From: an uncultured Collinsella sp.
GTDB taxonomy: Bacteria; Actinomycetota; Coriobacteriia; Coriobacteriales; Coriobacteriaceae
Length of the DNA: 47,504 bases
Reading direction: 5' to 3'
Assembly (NCBI GenBank): GCA_934630375.1
Contig: CAKTVQ010000011.1
Span: 1 to 47,504 of the forward strand
Shown here piece by piece: positions 27,580 through 36,331 of this stretch. A program made the translations under genes and the position numbers. The notes under the pieces are model-generated. The model was not told the DNA's origin and did no database searches. It saw nothing but the letters and a program-made list of their open reading frames with translations. The first letter of the stretch is position 1, and every line of letters starts with the position of its first letter.

Positions 27580-29113
27580 CAGAACCTCCCCAATGGTTGC
27601 GATACACGCGAACTACTGCGCGCTGAAACGCGCCGTGCGGCACGCCCTTGCGGCGGCACTCCTCATAGCGCTGCTCGGCACGGTCGAGCAAGCGGCCCAA
27701 CTGTGTAAAGCGACCCGTTTTGTCGGTCGCCACAATGGGCTGCTGGCTCAGGATACGATACGGCAAGTTGGCGGTATAGGTATCGAGCCGCAGCAGGGCC
27801 ACGATAAAAAACACCACCGCACCCAACAAAAAGCCAAAGCCGTAAAACTGCTGCGGCAAAAGCAACGACACGGCGGTCGCCAGCCCTACCACACCGGCAA
27901 ACAGGCCCGAGGCCAGAACGGCTCCCTTGTAGTCGGTAAAGTACAGCAAGATAAGCAGGATCGTGTTGCCCACGGCATACAGGCCGTAGCCTACGCATAA
28001 CGTGCGAAAATACCCGTGCATAAGGTTGTTAAAGCCCAGCGGCAGGGCCGAGAGCACTGTGGTCTCGAGCGAAATGACCGCCGCCGTCACAAACAGCTGC
28101 TTGAGCGCGCAAAAGCGCAGTTCGCTGTTGAGCGTGGAGAGCATCTCCTCCTCGGCCACCACAATATCGCCCACCACGCCGCCGTCGTTAAACAGGCTGT
28201 AGTAGTCACGGTAGCGCGGATAGAAATTGACCTCGACCGACACCACAAAGTTGACGGTCGTGACGAGTGTGGTCAAAAACGCAATGAGTGCCGGAACGTC
28301 ATGGTAAGGAGCCCCGTAAAACAGGCCTTTGATCTGCACGCCAATAGGGCCCGCCCAGATAATAACCAGGTGTACGAAAAGCCCCAAGTTGGTAAACAGC
28401 CCCGTAAGCGCAAGCGGCATAAATTGGTCGAGCCAGCGCAAAAATCGCCAGGGACTCCGGTCACTCCGTGGAAAATACCGGTACAGCAGTACCACATCCC
28501 AAGCGAGCATGACGCCGTAGCCTAGGGCGATTGACGCCAACAGGCCCTCGACCGGCGGCAGTCCCAGCGCCAGCGTTGCCAGGGCGAACAGGCACGCCAC
28601 GCCAATGGCAGCCGCAAAGCTGCACAGGATACCGCGGTAATCCTTGATGGCCGTGAGGTAGCTCATGCCATTCCAGTTGACGATCATAATGTTGAACAGC
28701 CACAGGCACAGCAGCCCCTGCAGCAGCGTGGCCCCCGAGAACAGCAAAAAGACGCCGTAGAGCACGGTGCCCGCAACGAGCATGATGGCATTAGACCCCC
28801 AAAACGAAGGCAGGATCTCATCCTCGCGCTCGGCAAAGAGCATGTCGGCCAAAAAGCGCGTGACCGGCATGGAGAAAAAACTCGTGAGCGTAAGCGACGC
28901 CAGCAGCGTATAGGTCACCATGCACACCAGCAGATCCTGGTTGGCGCGCCCCACGCCCCACAGACCGCACAGCACCAAGATACCCACCTGGAGTAGCACG
29001 CCCAGCAGCATGGGGCCCGTGCACACAATGCCGGCGTAGCCATAGGCGCGCATCGTGGCAAACAGACCCTTGCGCCTAAACAGGCGTTTGAGCTCAAAAC
29101 CGATTCCGGCCAC
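27569..29113 (-). CDS. pelG: PelG-like exopolysaccharide flippase
   Basis: PelG is the MATE/MOP-type inner-membrane transporter of the Pel exopolysaccharide. The 514-residue product begins MAGIGFELKRLFRRKG, the standard PelG N-terminus. It has about twelve hydrophobic segments and a C-terminal cytosolic tail. It follows pelF by 3 bp and overlaps cotH by 11 nt. This location and order (F then G) is standard for pel clusters. Confidence 0.92.
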   Translation of the reverse strand: MAGIGFELKRLFRRKGLFATMRAYGYAGIVCTGPMLLGVLLQVGILVLCGLWGVGRANQDLLVCMVTYTLLASLTLTSFFSMPVTRFLADMLFAEREDEILPSFWGSNAIMLVAGTVLYGVFLLFSGATLLQGLLCLWLFNIMIVNWNGMSYLTAIKDYRGILCSFAAAIGVACLFALATLALGLPPVEGLLASIALGYGVMLAWDVVLLYRYFPRSDRSPWRFLRWLDQFMPLALTGLFTNLGLFVHLVIIWAGPIGVQIKGLFYGAPYHDVPALIAFLTTLVTTVNFVVSVEVNFYPRYRDYYSLFNDGGVVGDIVVAEEEMLSTLNSELRFCALKQLFVTAAVISLETTVLSALPLGFNNLMHGYFRTLCVGYGLYAVGNTILLILLYFTDYKGAVLASGLFAGVVGLATAVSLLLPQQFYGFGFLLGAVVFFIVALLRLDTYTANLPYRILSQQPIVATDKTGRFTQLGRLLDRAEQRYEECRRKGVPHGAFQRAVVRVYRNHWGGSDDR

Positions 29114-29116
29114 CGG

Positions 29117-30544
29117 CTACTCCCCCTCTCTGGGCAGGTCAAACGCACGCGCCGTCTCGTCGTACAGCACGCGATAGTTGGCGAGCATCTGCTCGTGCAA
29201 AAAGTACGTGGCGACGCGACGCTGGCCGCGCTCCCCCATCTCGATACGGCGGGCGCGGCTTGTGCACATGCGCTCCATGGCATCGGCCAAGCCCTTGCGA
29301 TACATGGGCGGCGTCACAAAACCTGCCACGCCAAAGTCATCGCCCGGGGCGCCTTCAAGCAGCTCGCGGCAGCAGCCCACCTCGGTCGTCACGCAGGGAC
29401 GGCGCGCTGCAAGCGACTCCAGCACGCTGAGCGGCTGGCCCTCGGAGATGCTCGTCAGAATGGTAAAGTCAAGCTTTTCCATGTACTCGACCACGTTGAC
29501 GCGCCCGGTAAAGATCAAGTCACGCACGCCCAATGTCTCCACCAGCGCATGACACTCGGCGCCGTACTCCTCATCGTCCACGCCGCCCATGATGTGCAGG
29601 CGCACCTTGGGCAGGCGCTCGTGCAGCTCAAAGAAGGCATAGATCATGGTCTTGACGTCCTTGATGGGCGCCAGACGCACCACCGCGCCAATGTCCACCC
29701 AGCCGTCATCGGGCTTTAAGGGAATGTCCTTAAAGCGGTCGAACTGGATGCCGTTGGGAATAACCAGGCATTTGTCCGCATCGCAGCCCATATCGATCTG
29801 CGTCTTGCGGGCGTTATGGAACAAGCTCGTCACGCGGAAGGCGCGGCGGTAGATCTCCTCCGAAAGCAGGTAGAAAAAGCGAATCCAGCGGTCCTTAAAC
29901 GACGGCACCACCCAGTCGGCGCGAATGATCTCTTCCTCGCGCTCGCGGGTATAAATGCCGTGCTCGGTCAGCAGCACCGGAGCCTGATGAACGCTTGAGC
30001 CCAGGCAGGCGAGCAGGCCACCGTAGCCGGTTGAGATGGCGTGGTACACATCGGCCACCGGCACCTCGCTGCCCAGCAGGTAGAGCACGGGCAGCAACAT
30101 GGAGCGCATAGTGTGGAATGCGTCGGCAAAAGGCGTGTAGGGGTACTCGGCCAGGCACACGTCGCGAAAGATATCCATAAACGTGCGGCTCTGCAAAAAC
30201 GAGAGCGGATGCACGCGACGGCGCTGGAAGATATCGAATAGCACGTCCCAGTCCGGATTAGAAAGCGACACCAGGCGGCGCAGCGCCTCGCGCTCGCGGG
30301 CGTTAAAGTCAGCCTCTTCTTGCTCGCCCGAAAGCCGCAGGGCATCGTCCAGAAATACCTCGTGCACCTCGACCACGTTGCCGGGCAGCTCGTAGACAAA
30401 CTTGCCGCGGTCGGCAGCATGCGCGCCGATCACCCACAGCACAAACTCGTGCTCGGGCATGGCCTGGATATAGCCATGCATCCAGGTAGATACGCCGCCG
30501 TGCACATAGGGGTAGCAACCCTCGAGTACCAAGCAGATTCTCAT
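29117..30544 (-). CDS. pelF: PelF-like glycosyltransferase
   Basis: PelF is the cytosolic GT4-type enzyme that polymerises the Pel polymer from UDP-sugars. The 475-residue product starts MRICLVLEGCYPYVHGGVST, a characteristic PelF motif. It ends with the retaining-GT signature EGQPLSVLE (E-x7-E). The 4-nt overlap with the deacetylase gene and 3-bp gap to pelG show co-transcription. Confidence 0.93.
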   Translation of the reverse strand: MRICLVLEGCYPYVHGGVSTWMHGYIQAMPEHEFVLWVIGAHAADRGKFVYELPGNVVEVHEVFLDDALRLSGEQEEADFNAREREALRRLVSLSNPDWDVLFDIFQRRRVHPLSFLQSRTFMDIFRDVCLAEYPYTPFADAFHTMRSMLLPVLYLLGSEVPVADVYHAISTGYGGLLACLGSSVHQAPVLLTEHGIYTREREEEIIRADWVVPSFKDRWIRFFYLLSEEIYRRAFRVTSLFHNARKTQIDMGCDADKCLVIPNGIQFDRFKDIPLKPDDGWVDIGAVVRLAPIKDVKTMIYAFFELHERLPKVRLHIMGGVDDEEYGAECHALVETLGVRDLIFTGRVNVVEYMEKLDFTILTSISEGQPLSVLESLAARRPCVTTEVGCCRELLEGAPGDDFGVAGFVTPPMYRKGLADAMERMCTSRARRIEMGERGQRRVATYFLHEQMLANYRVLYDETARAFDLPREGE

Positions 30545-32421
30545 CTGTCGCCACCCTCCTTGCGTGCAATGGTCACCGTCTTGTCCGTGGCTTTAACCAG
30601 GTACAGATCGCCCGTCAGATGCGTAATCTCGCCACCCGTGACTGCACCCGGCTCGCCGTTGTTGGCGCGGAACATGAGCCACGCCTCGTCGTGGAAATTG
30701 CCCAGGCTGAGCGTCCAGGCATCCGCACTGGTATCCACGCTCACCGTCACGGACGAAAAGCGCTGGATGGCGCCCGAGCATTCCGAACCGGTCTGACGCC
30801 GCAGGTCGGGCGCAGACTTGCTAAGCCAGTCCAGGTAGTCGGTCAGGCCGCCCTTGTAGACCTCCCAGCCCTCCTTGGCGCCGCGATCGGGATCGAGCAG
30901 ATCGTCCGGATGCATAAAGTGCGTGCTTACGTAGTGCATGTTGAGCTCGGACACGGCAGCCAGGCGCATATAGGAATCGCCGACCATGCCGCCCGAGACA
31001 ATGCGCGGCTGCTCCACAATGCCGTCGCTCGCCACGCCAAACTCCTGCACGTACGGCAGGTCGGTGCCGTCCTCAAAAAACGTACTGGCGATGGTCTTAA
31101 TGCGCGGAACGTCGGTGCCGATAAGCTTGCGCGCACGAGGCGAAAGGATATTCGACGGCGGTACGTAGACCGAGCCGTGCGCGTTGGGCAGCACCTCGTC
31201 CTGGAAAGCGATAAGCTCGTTGAGCGATGCGACAAGCGTTTCCTTGTTCTTCCACGTCTTGTAGTCGTACAACGTGCCGTAGTCGGTGTCCCAGAGCGCC
31301 AGAGGCTGATGGTTGTAGCCGTGAAAGCCCAGCTCTCCGCCCATCTGCAGCAGCATGCCGCCAAAGTAGCGGAACTGCGTGGTATCGGCCTGGCGCGCGG
31401 GCTCGGTCTGGTTGACCGCGTCCTCGTAGTTTTCGATCATCACGCCGGTATAGCGAATGCCGTATTTTTGCGCGAGCTTTTGCAGATCGGGCCACCAGAC
31501 CTTGGTGTAAAAATCCGCAATGGAAAGGCCGTAATCACGCTTGATATAAGTACCATCGCCCGAGGGCACGGGGCTAGGAAAGTCGTCCAAATAGAACACG
31601 GCGCCGTTGATGACCGGATAGGCCGTGGCATCACCCAGCAAGCTTATGGCCGAAGCATAGAACCCACGCATGACCTTGTCGTAGATACCGATATTGCATA
31701 CCACGGTGCGCCCGCTACCGCAGTCATTCGACCAAATGAGCGGAGCGCCCGTATCGCCGGTCTTAGCCCACACACGAGCCGTCTCGCGCAGCGAAACCGA
31801 AAGCGACGAATCAAAGGGGTCCGAGAGCTCGTAGCGCTCTCCCCCGCCCAGCATAAAGTCCTCGCTCGGCACAATGCTTTCGGCTTTTACATAGTCATAT
31901 CCGGCAGATTCAATGCCAAGCTTGGGAGCAATCACTTGCAGATAGCTCGAGTTATCCGGAGGCATGGCAAGCATAAGCGAACCACCGGCACTCACCCAAC
32001 TCATAATGTCGCTCAGGCGCGTACCGAGCCCATCGAGCGACGGCATGAGCAAAATCACGCGATCGAAGGAAGTCAGCGAGGGAATGGCATCCGCGCCGTC
32101 CAGGGCAAGGTCCACGTCGCGGTGCGCGATCTTCATGTCGAGCAGAATCTGGTCGAACTGCTCCTTTACGTCCTCGACGCCAGCTTGATCGGAATCGGTA
32201 ATGACCAGGCACGTGGGCTTTTGGCCAAATATTGCCGAGGAAGCCGGCACCGCATCGTTGGCGGCAAGCATCCCCAGCTTATGCTGGCCCGCACTGTACT
32301 GTACGCCGGCGCGCTCCACCAGCAGCACGGCCGCCATGGCAATAAAGACCGCCCACACCACAAGCAGCCCCGTCCAGCGAAAATGGCCCGCACGGTCGCG
32401 GATATGTTGCACCACGCTCAT
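30541..32421 (-). CDS. DUF2194 / PelA-like polysaccharide deacetylase
   Basis: The 626-residue protein has one N-terminal membrane anchor (residues about 17-36), then a Rossmann-like region and a polysaccharide-deacetylase fold. The metal and catalytic residues appear as FYLDDFPSP (D279, D280) and LGFHGYNHQPL (H367, H371). In Gram-positive pel clusters this position is held by the deacetylase part of PelA without its hydrolase half, which fits. GGAGAGGAGG lies before ATG 32421. I do not assign a symbol because naming of this form varies. Confidence 0.85.
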   Translation of the reverse strand: MSVVQHIRDRAGHFRWTGLLVVWAVFIAMAAVLLVERAGVQYSAGQHKLGMLAANDAVPASSAIFGQKPTCLVITDSDQAGVEDVKEQFDQILLDMKIAHRDVDLALDGADAIPSLTSFDRVILLMPSLDGLGTRLSDIMSWVSAGGSLMLAMPPDNSSYLQVIAPKLGIESAGYDYVKAESIVPSEDFMLGGGERYELSDPFDSSLSVSLRETARVWAKTGDTGAPLIWSNDCGSGRTVVCNIGIYDKVMRGFYASAISLLGDATAYPVINGAVFYLDDFPSPVPSGDGTYIKRDYGLSIADFYTKVWWPDLQKLAQKYGIRYTGVMIENYEDAVNQTEPARQADTTQFRYFGGMLLQMGGELGFHGYNHQPLALWDTDYGTLYDYKTWKNKETLVASLNELIAFQDEVLPNAHGSVYVPPSNILSPRARKLIGTDVPRIKTIASTFFEDGTDLPYVQEFGVASDGIVEQPRIVSGGMVGDSYMRLAAVSELNMHYVSTHFMHPDDLLDPDRGAKEGWEVYKGGLTDYLDWLSKSAPDLRRQTGSECSGAIQRFSSVTVSVDTSADAWTLSLGNFHDEAWLMFRANNGEPGAVTGGEITHLTGDLYLVKATDKTVTIARKEGGDR

Positions 32422-33323
32422 CGGGCCTCCTCTCCGTTGCGCCAAAAAGCAAGCTCCTCGCGGTTGGCGGCGCTCAAGTATACATGCTGTTTGTCAATCG
32501 CATCGATCACGCGGTGGACTTCGTCACCGTCGCGGCGCATCACCGCAAGGCGCAGGCAAAGCATCCAAACCTCCTGCTCCTCGGGCACGTCGAGCACCAG
32601 CTGGTCGATCACGGCCTGCGCCTCGTCGATCTGTCCGACATCGGCCAGCGCCGTCGCGTATCGAATGCGCAGCTCAAGGGTGTCCTCGCGCTCGCAGCGA
32701 CGCGCAAGCAGGCGCGCGTACTGTTGGCGCTGAATCTGAGCCACGCGCCCCTCGGCCAGGCCCGAGCCCAAGTATTCACCAAGAAAATCGCAGTATTCGT
32801 TGAGGTTTTGCGCGCTCGGGTCCGTCTTAAAGGCACGCTCCAGCTGCTGCAGTTTAAGGTCGGACTCCTTGGAGATCTGCGCCACCGCCGTCGCGGCATA
32901 GTGAGCCACCTCAACGTCGTCGTTAAGCTTAGCCGCCTGCAGCTGCGCCAGGTACGCGTCGGGCTCCTCGGTGAGCATGGAGAGCATGAGGCGACGCCGT
33001 TCTGCCGGGTCGTTGACGATGAGCGCCTCCTCGAGCGGAATCACGCCCGCATCGGCTTCACGGTCATGTACCAAGATACTGCGATGCAGGTCGTCGTTGA
33101 AGCGCAGCGACTCCAGCGCAGACTCTTTCAGCCCCTCGCCAAACACCGCGCTGCGGACCGATAGCAGAACCACCAGCAACGGTCCCCACAGCGGCACCAG
33201 CACTATCACAGCCAGCATGTGCCCGCGAACCGGCAGCAGGCCCAATTTCATGAGCGTCCACAGCATCAGACAAACCAGCGCATGAATCAGCAACAAGACG
33301 GCGGCAACGACAAGCGAGATCAA
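32418..33323 (-). CDS. pelE: PelE-like membrane protein with TPR-type region
   Basis: The 301-residue product has two N-terminal hydrophobic segments (ISLVVAAVLLLIHALVCLML and AVIVLVPLWGPLLVVLLSV). A helical repeat region follows from about 90 to the end (AQLQAAKLNDDVEVAHYAAT, TDPSAQNLNEYCDFLGEY). This layout matches PelE, a TPR scaffold in the Pel synthase complex. It overlaps its neighbours by 4 nt on both sides. Sequence identity to known PelE is weak by eye, so I rely on layout and position. Confidence 0.8.
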   Translation of the reverse strand: MISLVVAAVLLLIHALVCLMLWTLMKLGLLPVRGHMLAVIVLVPLWGPLLVVLLSVRSAVFGEGLKESALESLRFNDDLHRSILVHDREADAGVIPLEEALIVNDPAERRRLMLSMLTEEPDAYLAQLQAAKLNDDVEVAHYAATAVAQISKESDLKLQQLERAFKTDPSAQNLNEYCDFLGEYLGSGLAEGRVAQIQRQQYARLLARRCEREDTLELRIRYATALADVGQIDEAQAVIDQLVLDVPEEQEVWMLCLRLAVMRRDGDEVHRVIDAIDKQHVYLSAANREELAFWRNGEEAR

Positions 33324-35458
33324 GCGGCACCCCCCTCACCGTCACCGGTGAAAGCGATGTGCTGCAGCAGCGCCACGATGTCCTCGCCGTCGACGGGCTC
33401 CACCGCAATCTGCTTTGCGCTCAGGCGCTCGCGGATAATGGGCAGATCGCACGCCTTTGCCTGGCGCATAAGCAGGTAGAGCACGTCGCCATCGACCAGG
33501 CCCGCCGCGTCGCTCTCGCGGATTGCCGACCCAATTGCGCCCACCAGCTCGCCGACAGGCTCCATGCCCGGTACCACGCGCAGGAGCAAAAAGCTGCCCA
33601 TCTTGCCATCTGCCAGCGCCTGCTCGGCCGCGAGCTCTTGGCCAAAGGCAGCTTGCTTGAGCACGCAAGTGCCGTCAACGCAGCGTTTATCCTGTGCCAC
33701 CGCCTCATAGTCAAAGGCACGGCCCAGCGCGCTTTCGACCAGGCCGCACAAGATGCGGAACAGGTTTTGATAATAGAGGGTCATTTGGTTTTCGGCCGCG
33801 CGACGCACAAAGATCAACACGGCGGGTGCCCCGTCACGCTCGATCGTGTATCCAAACATGGGAAGCCCCGGCGTCAGCTCGCGGTTCACCCACAGGTTCG
33901 AACGACCCCCGTCGCCCAAAAGGGGCGCAAGCTGCTCAAGCGTAAGCGAGCGTGCGGCATCTTCGGCAATCGCGGGACTTGCTGCCACCAGGCGTGCAAA
34001 TGCCCCGCCCGAAACATGGTAGATCGCCACCGAATCGTTCTCGAGGATCTCGCCCAGAAGCTCGCAGCACTTGCGATAGATGTCGCGTGGGTTGAGCACG
34101 TCGAGCTCCTGCGTCACGGCGAAGATCTTGCCAAAGCTGTCGTGGCGACCCACGATCTGGCGCCTGTACGCGCGCTTGTCCTCGATCGCGTCGTGGTAGA
34201 GCTGCGTAAGGAACGTATTGCGGTTGCGCACGAGCTCGTTTTGATCGCGCTCCGCCCTAATGGCTTCGCTGTTGCGCAGCTGCACATAGCCGCACACGGC
34301 GCCCACCACAAAGTACGCGATAAACGGCAGCCAGTTGGACGGCTCGTAAAACAGGCCCTGGAAGGTATAGCTGTACTGAGTAAAGTAGCTCACGGCCAAA
34401 CCCACCGACGCCAGCAGCGCCGCAACCAGACCAAAGTCCAAGCCATACAGCGTGCCGATAAGCACCACGTAGAGCAGGCGATAATCGAGCACGTTGAGCT
34501 GGGTCGATTGGGAGAACAAGCGCTCCAGCACCTCGAACAGAACCCAAGCAACGCCCGTCTCTAGGCATTTAATAGGCAGTGCGCGCAGCTGGATGCGGTC
34601 GATGGCGGCGCGCAAGGGGTTGACCTTCTTTGCGCGGCCAGCATCCCAGCGAGCCTGAATAGTCGAGAGGTCGCGCAGCAAGTCGTAGCGCTGAAACCAA
34701 CCATAGCGCACGCGAGCGACGTCGCTGACGGGCAGGGCGTAGCCGGCAGAATCGCCATAGGCAACTGAGAGCCCTGGAAACAGCGCCTGAAGGGCCTCGC
34801 CCACCTCACCCGCAGTGTGATGGAAGGTATCGGCTACGTCGAGCGTCTCAAAGTTGCCATCCCAGCTGTCAAAGATACGGCGTACCAGCACCGAAAGCTC
34901 CTCGGCACACAGCAGGGGAAACGCCGCATCCTGCGCGCCCTGCAGAGCAGCCGATCCGGTTGAACATGCGTCGAACATCGGCACCAAAAACGGGTCCTCC
35001 AGCGCGGCAGACACGGTATACAGGAACGGCACGCGCAGGATCTTGGTCTGAACGCCCTCGCGAGCAGCGTAGTAGCGGCACAGGTCGTTGGCTGCGTGCG
35101 CGATAATGCCCTTGCCCGTTCGCCCCGCGGCATCGGCGGCACCCTCGGCACCCGCGGGCCCCGCTACATACAGCAGTTGGACCCGGCGACCCGCGCACGT
35201 ACGAAAGACCGAGCGCAGCAGCTCGATATCGCCCACGGTATCGGTATGCGGGGTTAGGTAATTAGACAGGTAGACCACGCGGTCGAACTCGTAGGCCTGC
35301 TCCAAGTGCTGAAGCAGCTCTTTCCACGAGGCATGGGGCGACGACTCATCGCGGCGCGCTTCCTGCGCGGCTACAACCTTAACGTGGTCCCCAGGGAATG
35401 CCTTGGCGCAAAAGTCATCGTCAACATATGCGGTGTTGCCAACAACCAGCACCTCCAT
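33320..35458 (-). CDS. pelD: PelD-like c-di-GMP receptor with an N-terminal SDR-like domain
   Basis: PelD is the membrane c-di-GMP receptor that switches on Pel synthesis. Domain order: an SDR/epimerase-like part (about 1-240) without a visible GxxGxxG or YxxxK motif, about four hydrophobic segments (about 300-390), a GAF domain (about 440-570), and a degenerate GGDEF-like domain to residue 712. In the last domain RESD (R647 to D650) lies just before DGDVL, which matches the RxxD I-site followed by a decayed GGDEF. That I-site predicts c-di-GMP binding. GGGGAGGAG precedes the ATG. It heads the pel operon. Confidence 0.88.
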   Translation of the reverse strand: MEVLVVGNTAYVDDDFCAKAFPGDHVKVVAAQEARRDESSPHASWKELLQHLEQAYEFDRVVYLSNYLTPHTDTVGDIELLRSVFRTCAGRRVQLLYVAGPAGAEGAADAAGRTGKGIIAHAANDLCRYYAAREGVQTKILRVPFLYTVSAALEDPFLVPMFDACSTGSAALQGAQDAAFPLLCAEELSVLVRRIFDSWDGNFETLDVADTFHHTAGEVGEALQALFPGLSVAYGDSAGYALPVSDVARVRYGWFQRYDLLRDLSTIQARWDAGRAKKVNPLRAAIDRIQLRALPIKCLETGVAWVLFEVLERLFSQSTQLNVLDYRLLYVVLIGTLYGLDFGLVAALLASVGLAVSYFTQYSYTFQGLFYEPSNWLPFIAYFVVGAVCGYVQLRNSEAIRAERDQNELVRNRNTFLTQLYHDAIEDKRAYRRQIVGRHDSFGKIFAVTQELDVLNPRDIYRKCCELLGEILENDSVAIYHVSGGAFARLVAASPAIAEDAARSLTLEQLAPLLGDGGRSNLWVNRELTPGLPMFGYTIERDGAPAVLIFVRRAAENQMTLYYQNLFRILCGLVESALGRAFDYEAVAQDKRCVDGTCVLKQAAFGQELAAEQALADGKMGSFLLLRVVPGMEPVGELVGAIGSAIRESDAAGLVDGDVLYLLMRQAKACDLPIIRERLSAKQIAVEPVDGEDIVALLQHIAFTGDGEGGAA

Positions 35459-35594
35459 GGCGTACTCCTCCCCTAAAATCCACTTCTGTCATAGTCAAAC
35501 ATGCGTATTTTACGCTGTCAACGCGAGTTGGAACGCCTTTAAGGCTGTTTTAAGAACTTTTTTAGAGGATGTGGGGACATCGAGAGTACTAAAT
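35459..35594 (-). promoter_or_regulatory. Leader region of the pel operon
   Basis: The minus strand has TTGACA (near 35519) followed by the 13-bp palindrome GCGTAAAATACGC, then GGGGAGGAG before pelD. The best -10 is uncertain (TAAAAT inside the palindrome, or further downstream), so the exact promoter is not defined. The palindrome is a candidate operator. Confidence 0.35.
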
Positions 35595-35741
35595 GAGCGC
35601 CCAATCCGGAAGTATGCGGCAAATTCTTGACATGCCGACAACACCGTATAGTGACAACACGTCTACCTGCGATTTCTTTACGCAAAAACAACGGCGTGCT
35701 CGAGGGCTCCGGAATTTGCAGCATACTTCCGGCGGGCACTC
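35595..35741. repeat. ~147-bp inverted repeat element before the pel operon
   Basis: The arms (35595-35627 and 35708-35741) share CCGGAAGTATGC and GCAAATTC with one mismatch and a small insertion. It lies between the pel operon start and the accessory island, ending 6 bp from the AbiLii-like gene stop. Confidence 0.75.
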
Positions 35742-35746
35742 AGCTG

Positions 35747-36331
35747 CTATTTCAACAAGTCAACCAGCAAAAACTCTCCGCTCTTTCGCTTACTCGTCTC
35801 CGCATGAGCTTTAATTGCCTTTACAAGTTTTTCGCCGTTGCCCCAATATTCCTCAAGAAAGTCCTTCTCTTTAATTTTGCCTAGTCCAAGACGCTGCTTA
35901 CAGAATTCATTAGGCTTAAGTTGTCTATCCCTTCTGGTCGCGTTCTCCCAATCCCGATAGGCACCCTCGGCGTGAATCACAAGCATCTCGACCTCCGGCC
36001 GCGTAACAAAACTCAGCACTTTAGTGCCGTTCTGCCTGCGCTTTGGAAACTCAAACTTGGGAGCGCTGCTGTCCACAATCCGTGCGACCGCAAGTCCTTC
36101 AGCCCCAGCAGTCTCGTAGTTCATCGAGAAATAGTCGTTTGCAATTTCGGAAGCCTTGCGTTTTCGCGTGTAAGGACGATCAACAATGAGGGCATCTTTG
36201 ACCACTCGTTCTCTTGGGACGATCAACAAATCGTTGTCATACAGCACCTGAATAACGACACCCTCTGCAGTTCCTTCACAGCTAAACAAGACAAAACGAC
36301 TTGATAGAATTTCTTTTGCCTGATTACCCAT
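35747..36331 (-). CDS. RloB/AbiLii-like TOPRIM-type protein, partner of the AAA ATPase
   Basis: The 194-residue product starts MGNQAKEILSSRFVLFSCEG. The CEGTAE motif resembles the TOPRIM-like start of RloB/AbiLii proteins. Other conserved-looking pieces are FVTRPEVEMLVIHAEG and FCKQRLGLGKIKEKDFLEEY. The start ATG overlaps the upstream ATPase stop by 8 nt, so the two are a coupled pair. Such pairs (AbiL, PARIS, OLD-like) are abortive-infection systems in which the ATPase senses phage and releases a nuclease or TOPRIM effector. Family assignment is by motif memory only. Confidence 0.7.
   Translation of the reverse strand: MGNQAKEILSSRFVLFSCEGTAEGVVIQVLYDNDLLIVPRERVVKDALIVDRPYTRKRKASEIANDYFSMNYETAGAEGLAVARIVDSSAPKFEFPKRRQNGTKVLSFVTRPEVEMLVIHAEGAYRDWENATRRDRQLKPNEFCKQRLGLGKIKEKDFLEEYWGNGEKLVKAIKAHAETSKRKSGEFLLVDLLK

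Noticed and set aside
30619..32733. 704-codon plus-strand frame opposite the DUF2194 gene
   Set aside because: The minus-strand gene has deacetylase motifs and operon overlaps; the plus frame has none.
35459..35594. c-di-GMP riboswitch before pelD
   Set aside because: The leader is short and I could not find the conserved GEMM core. The protein-level I-site is the better supported c-di-GMP input.
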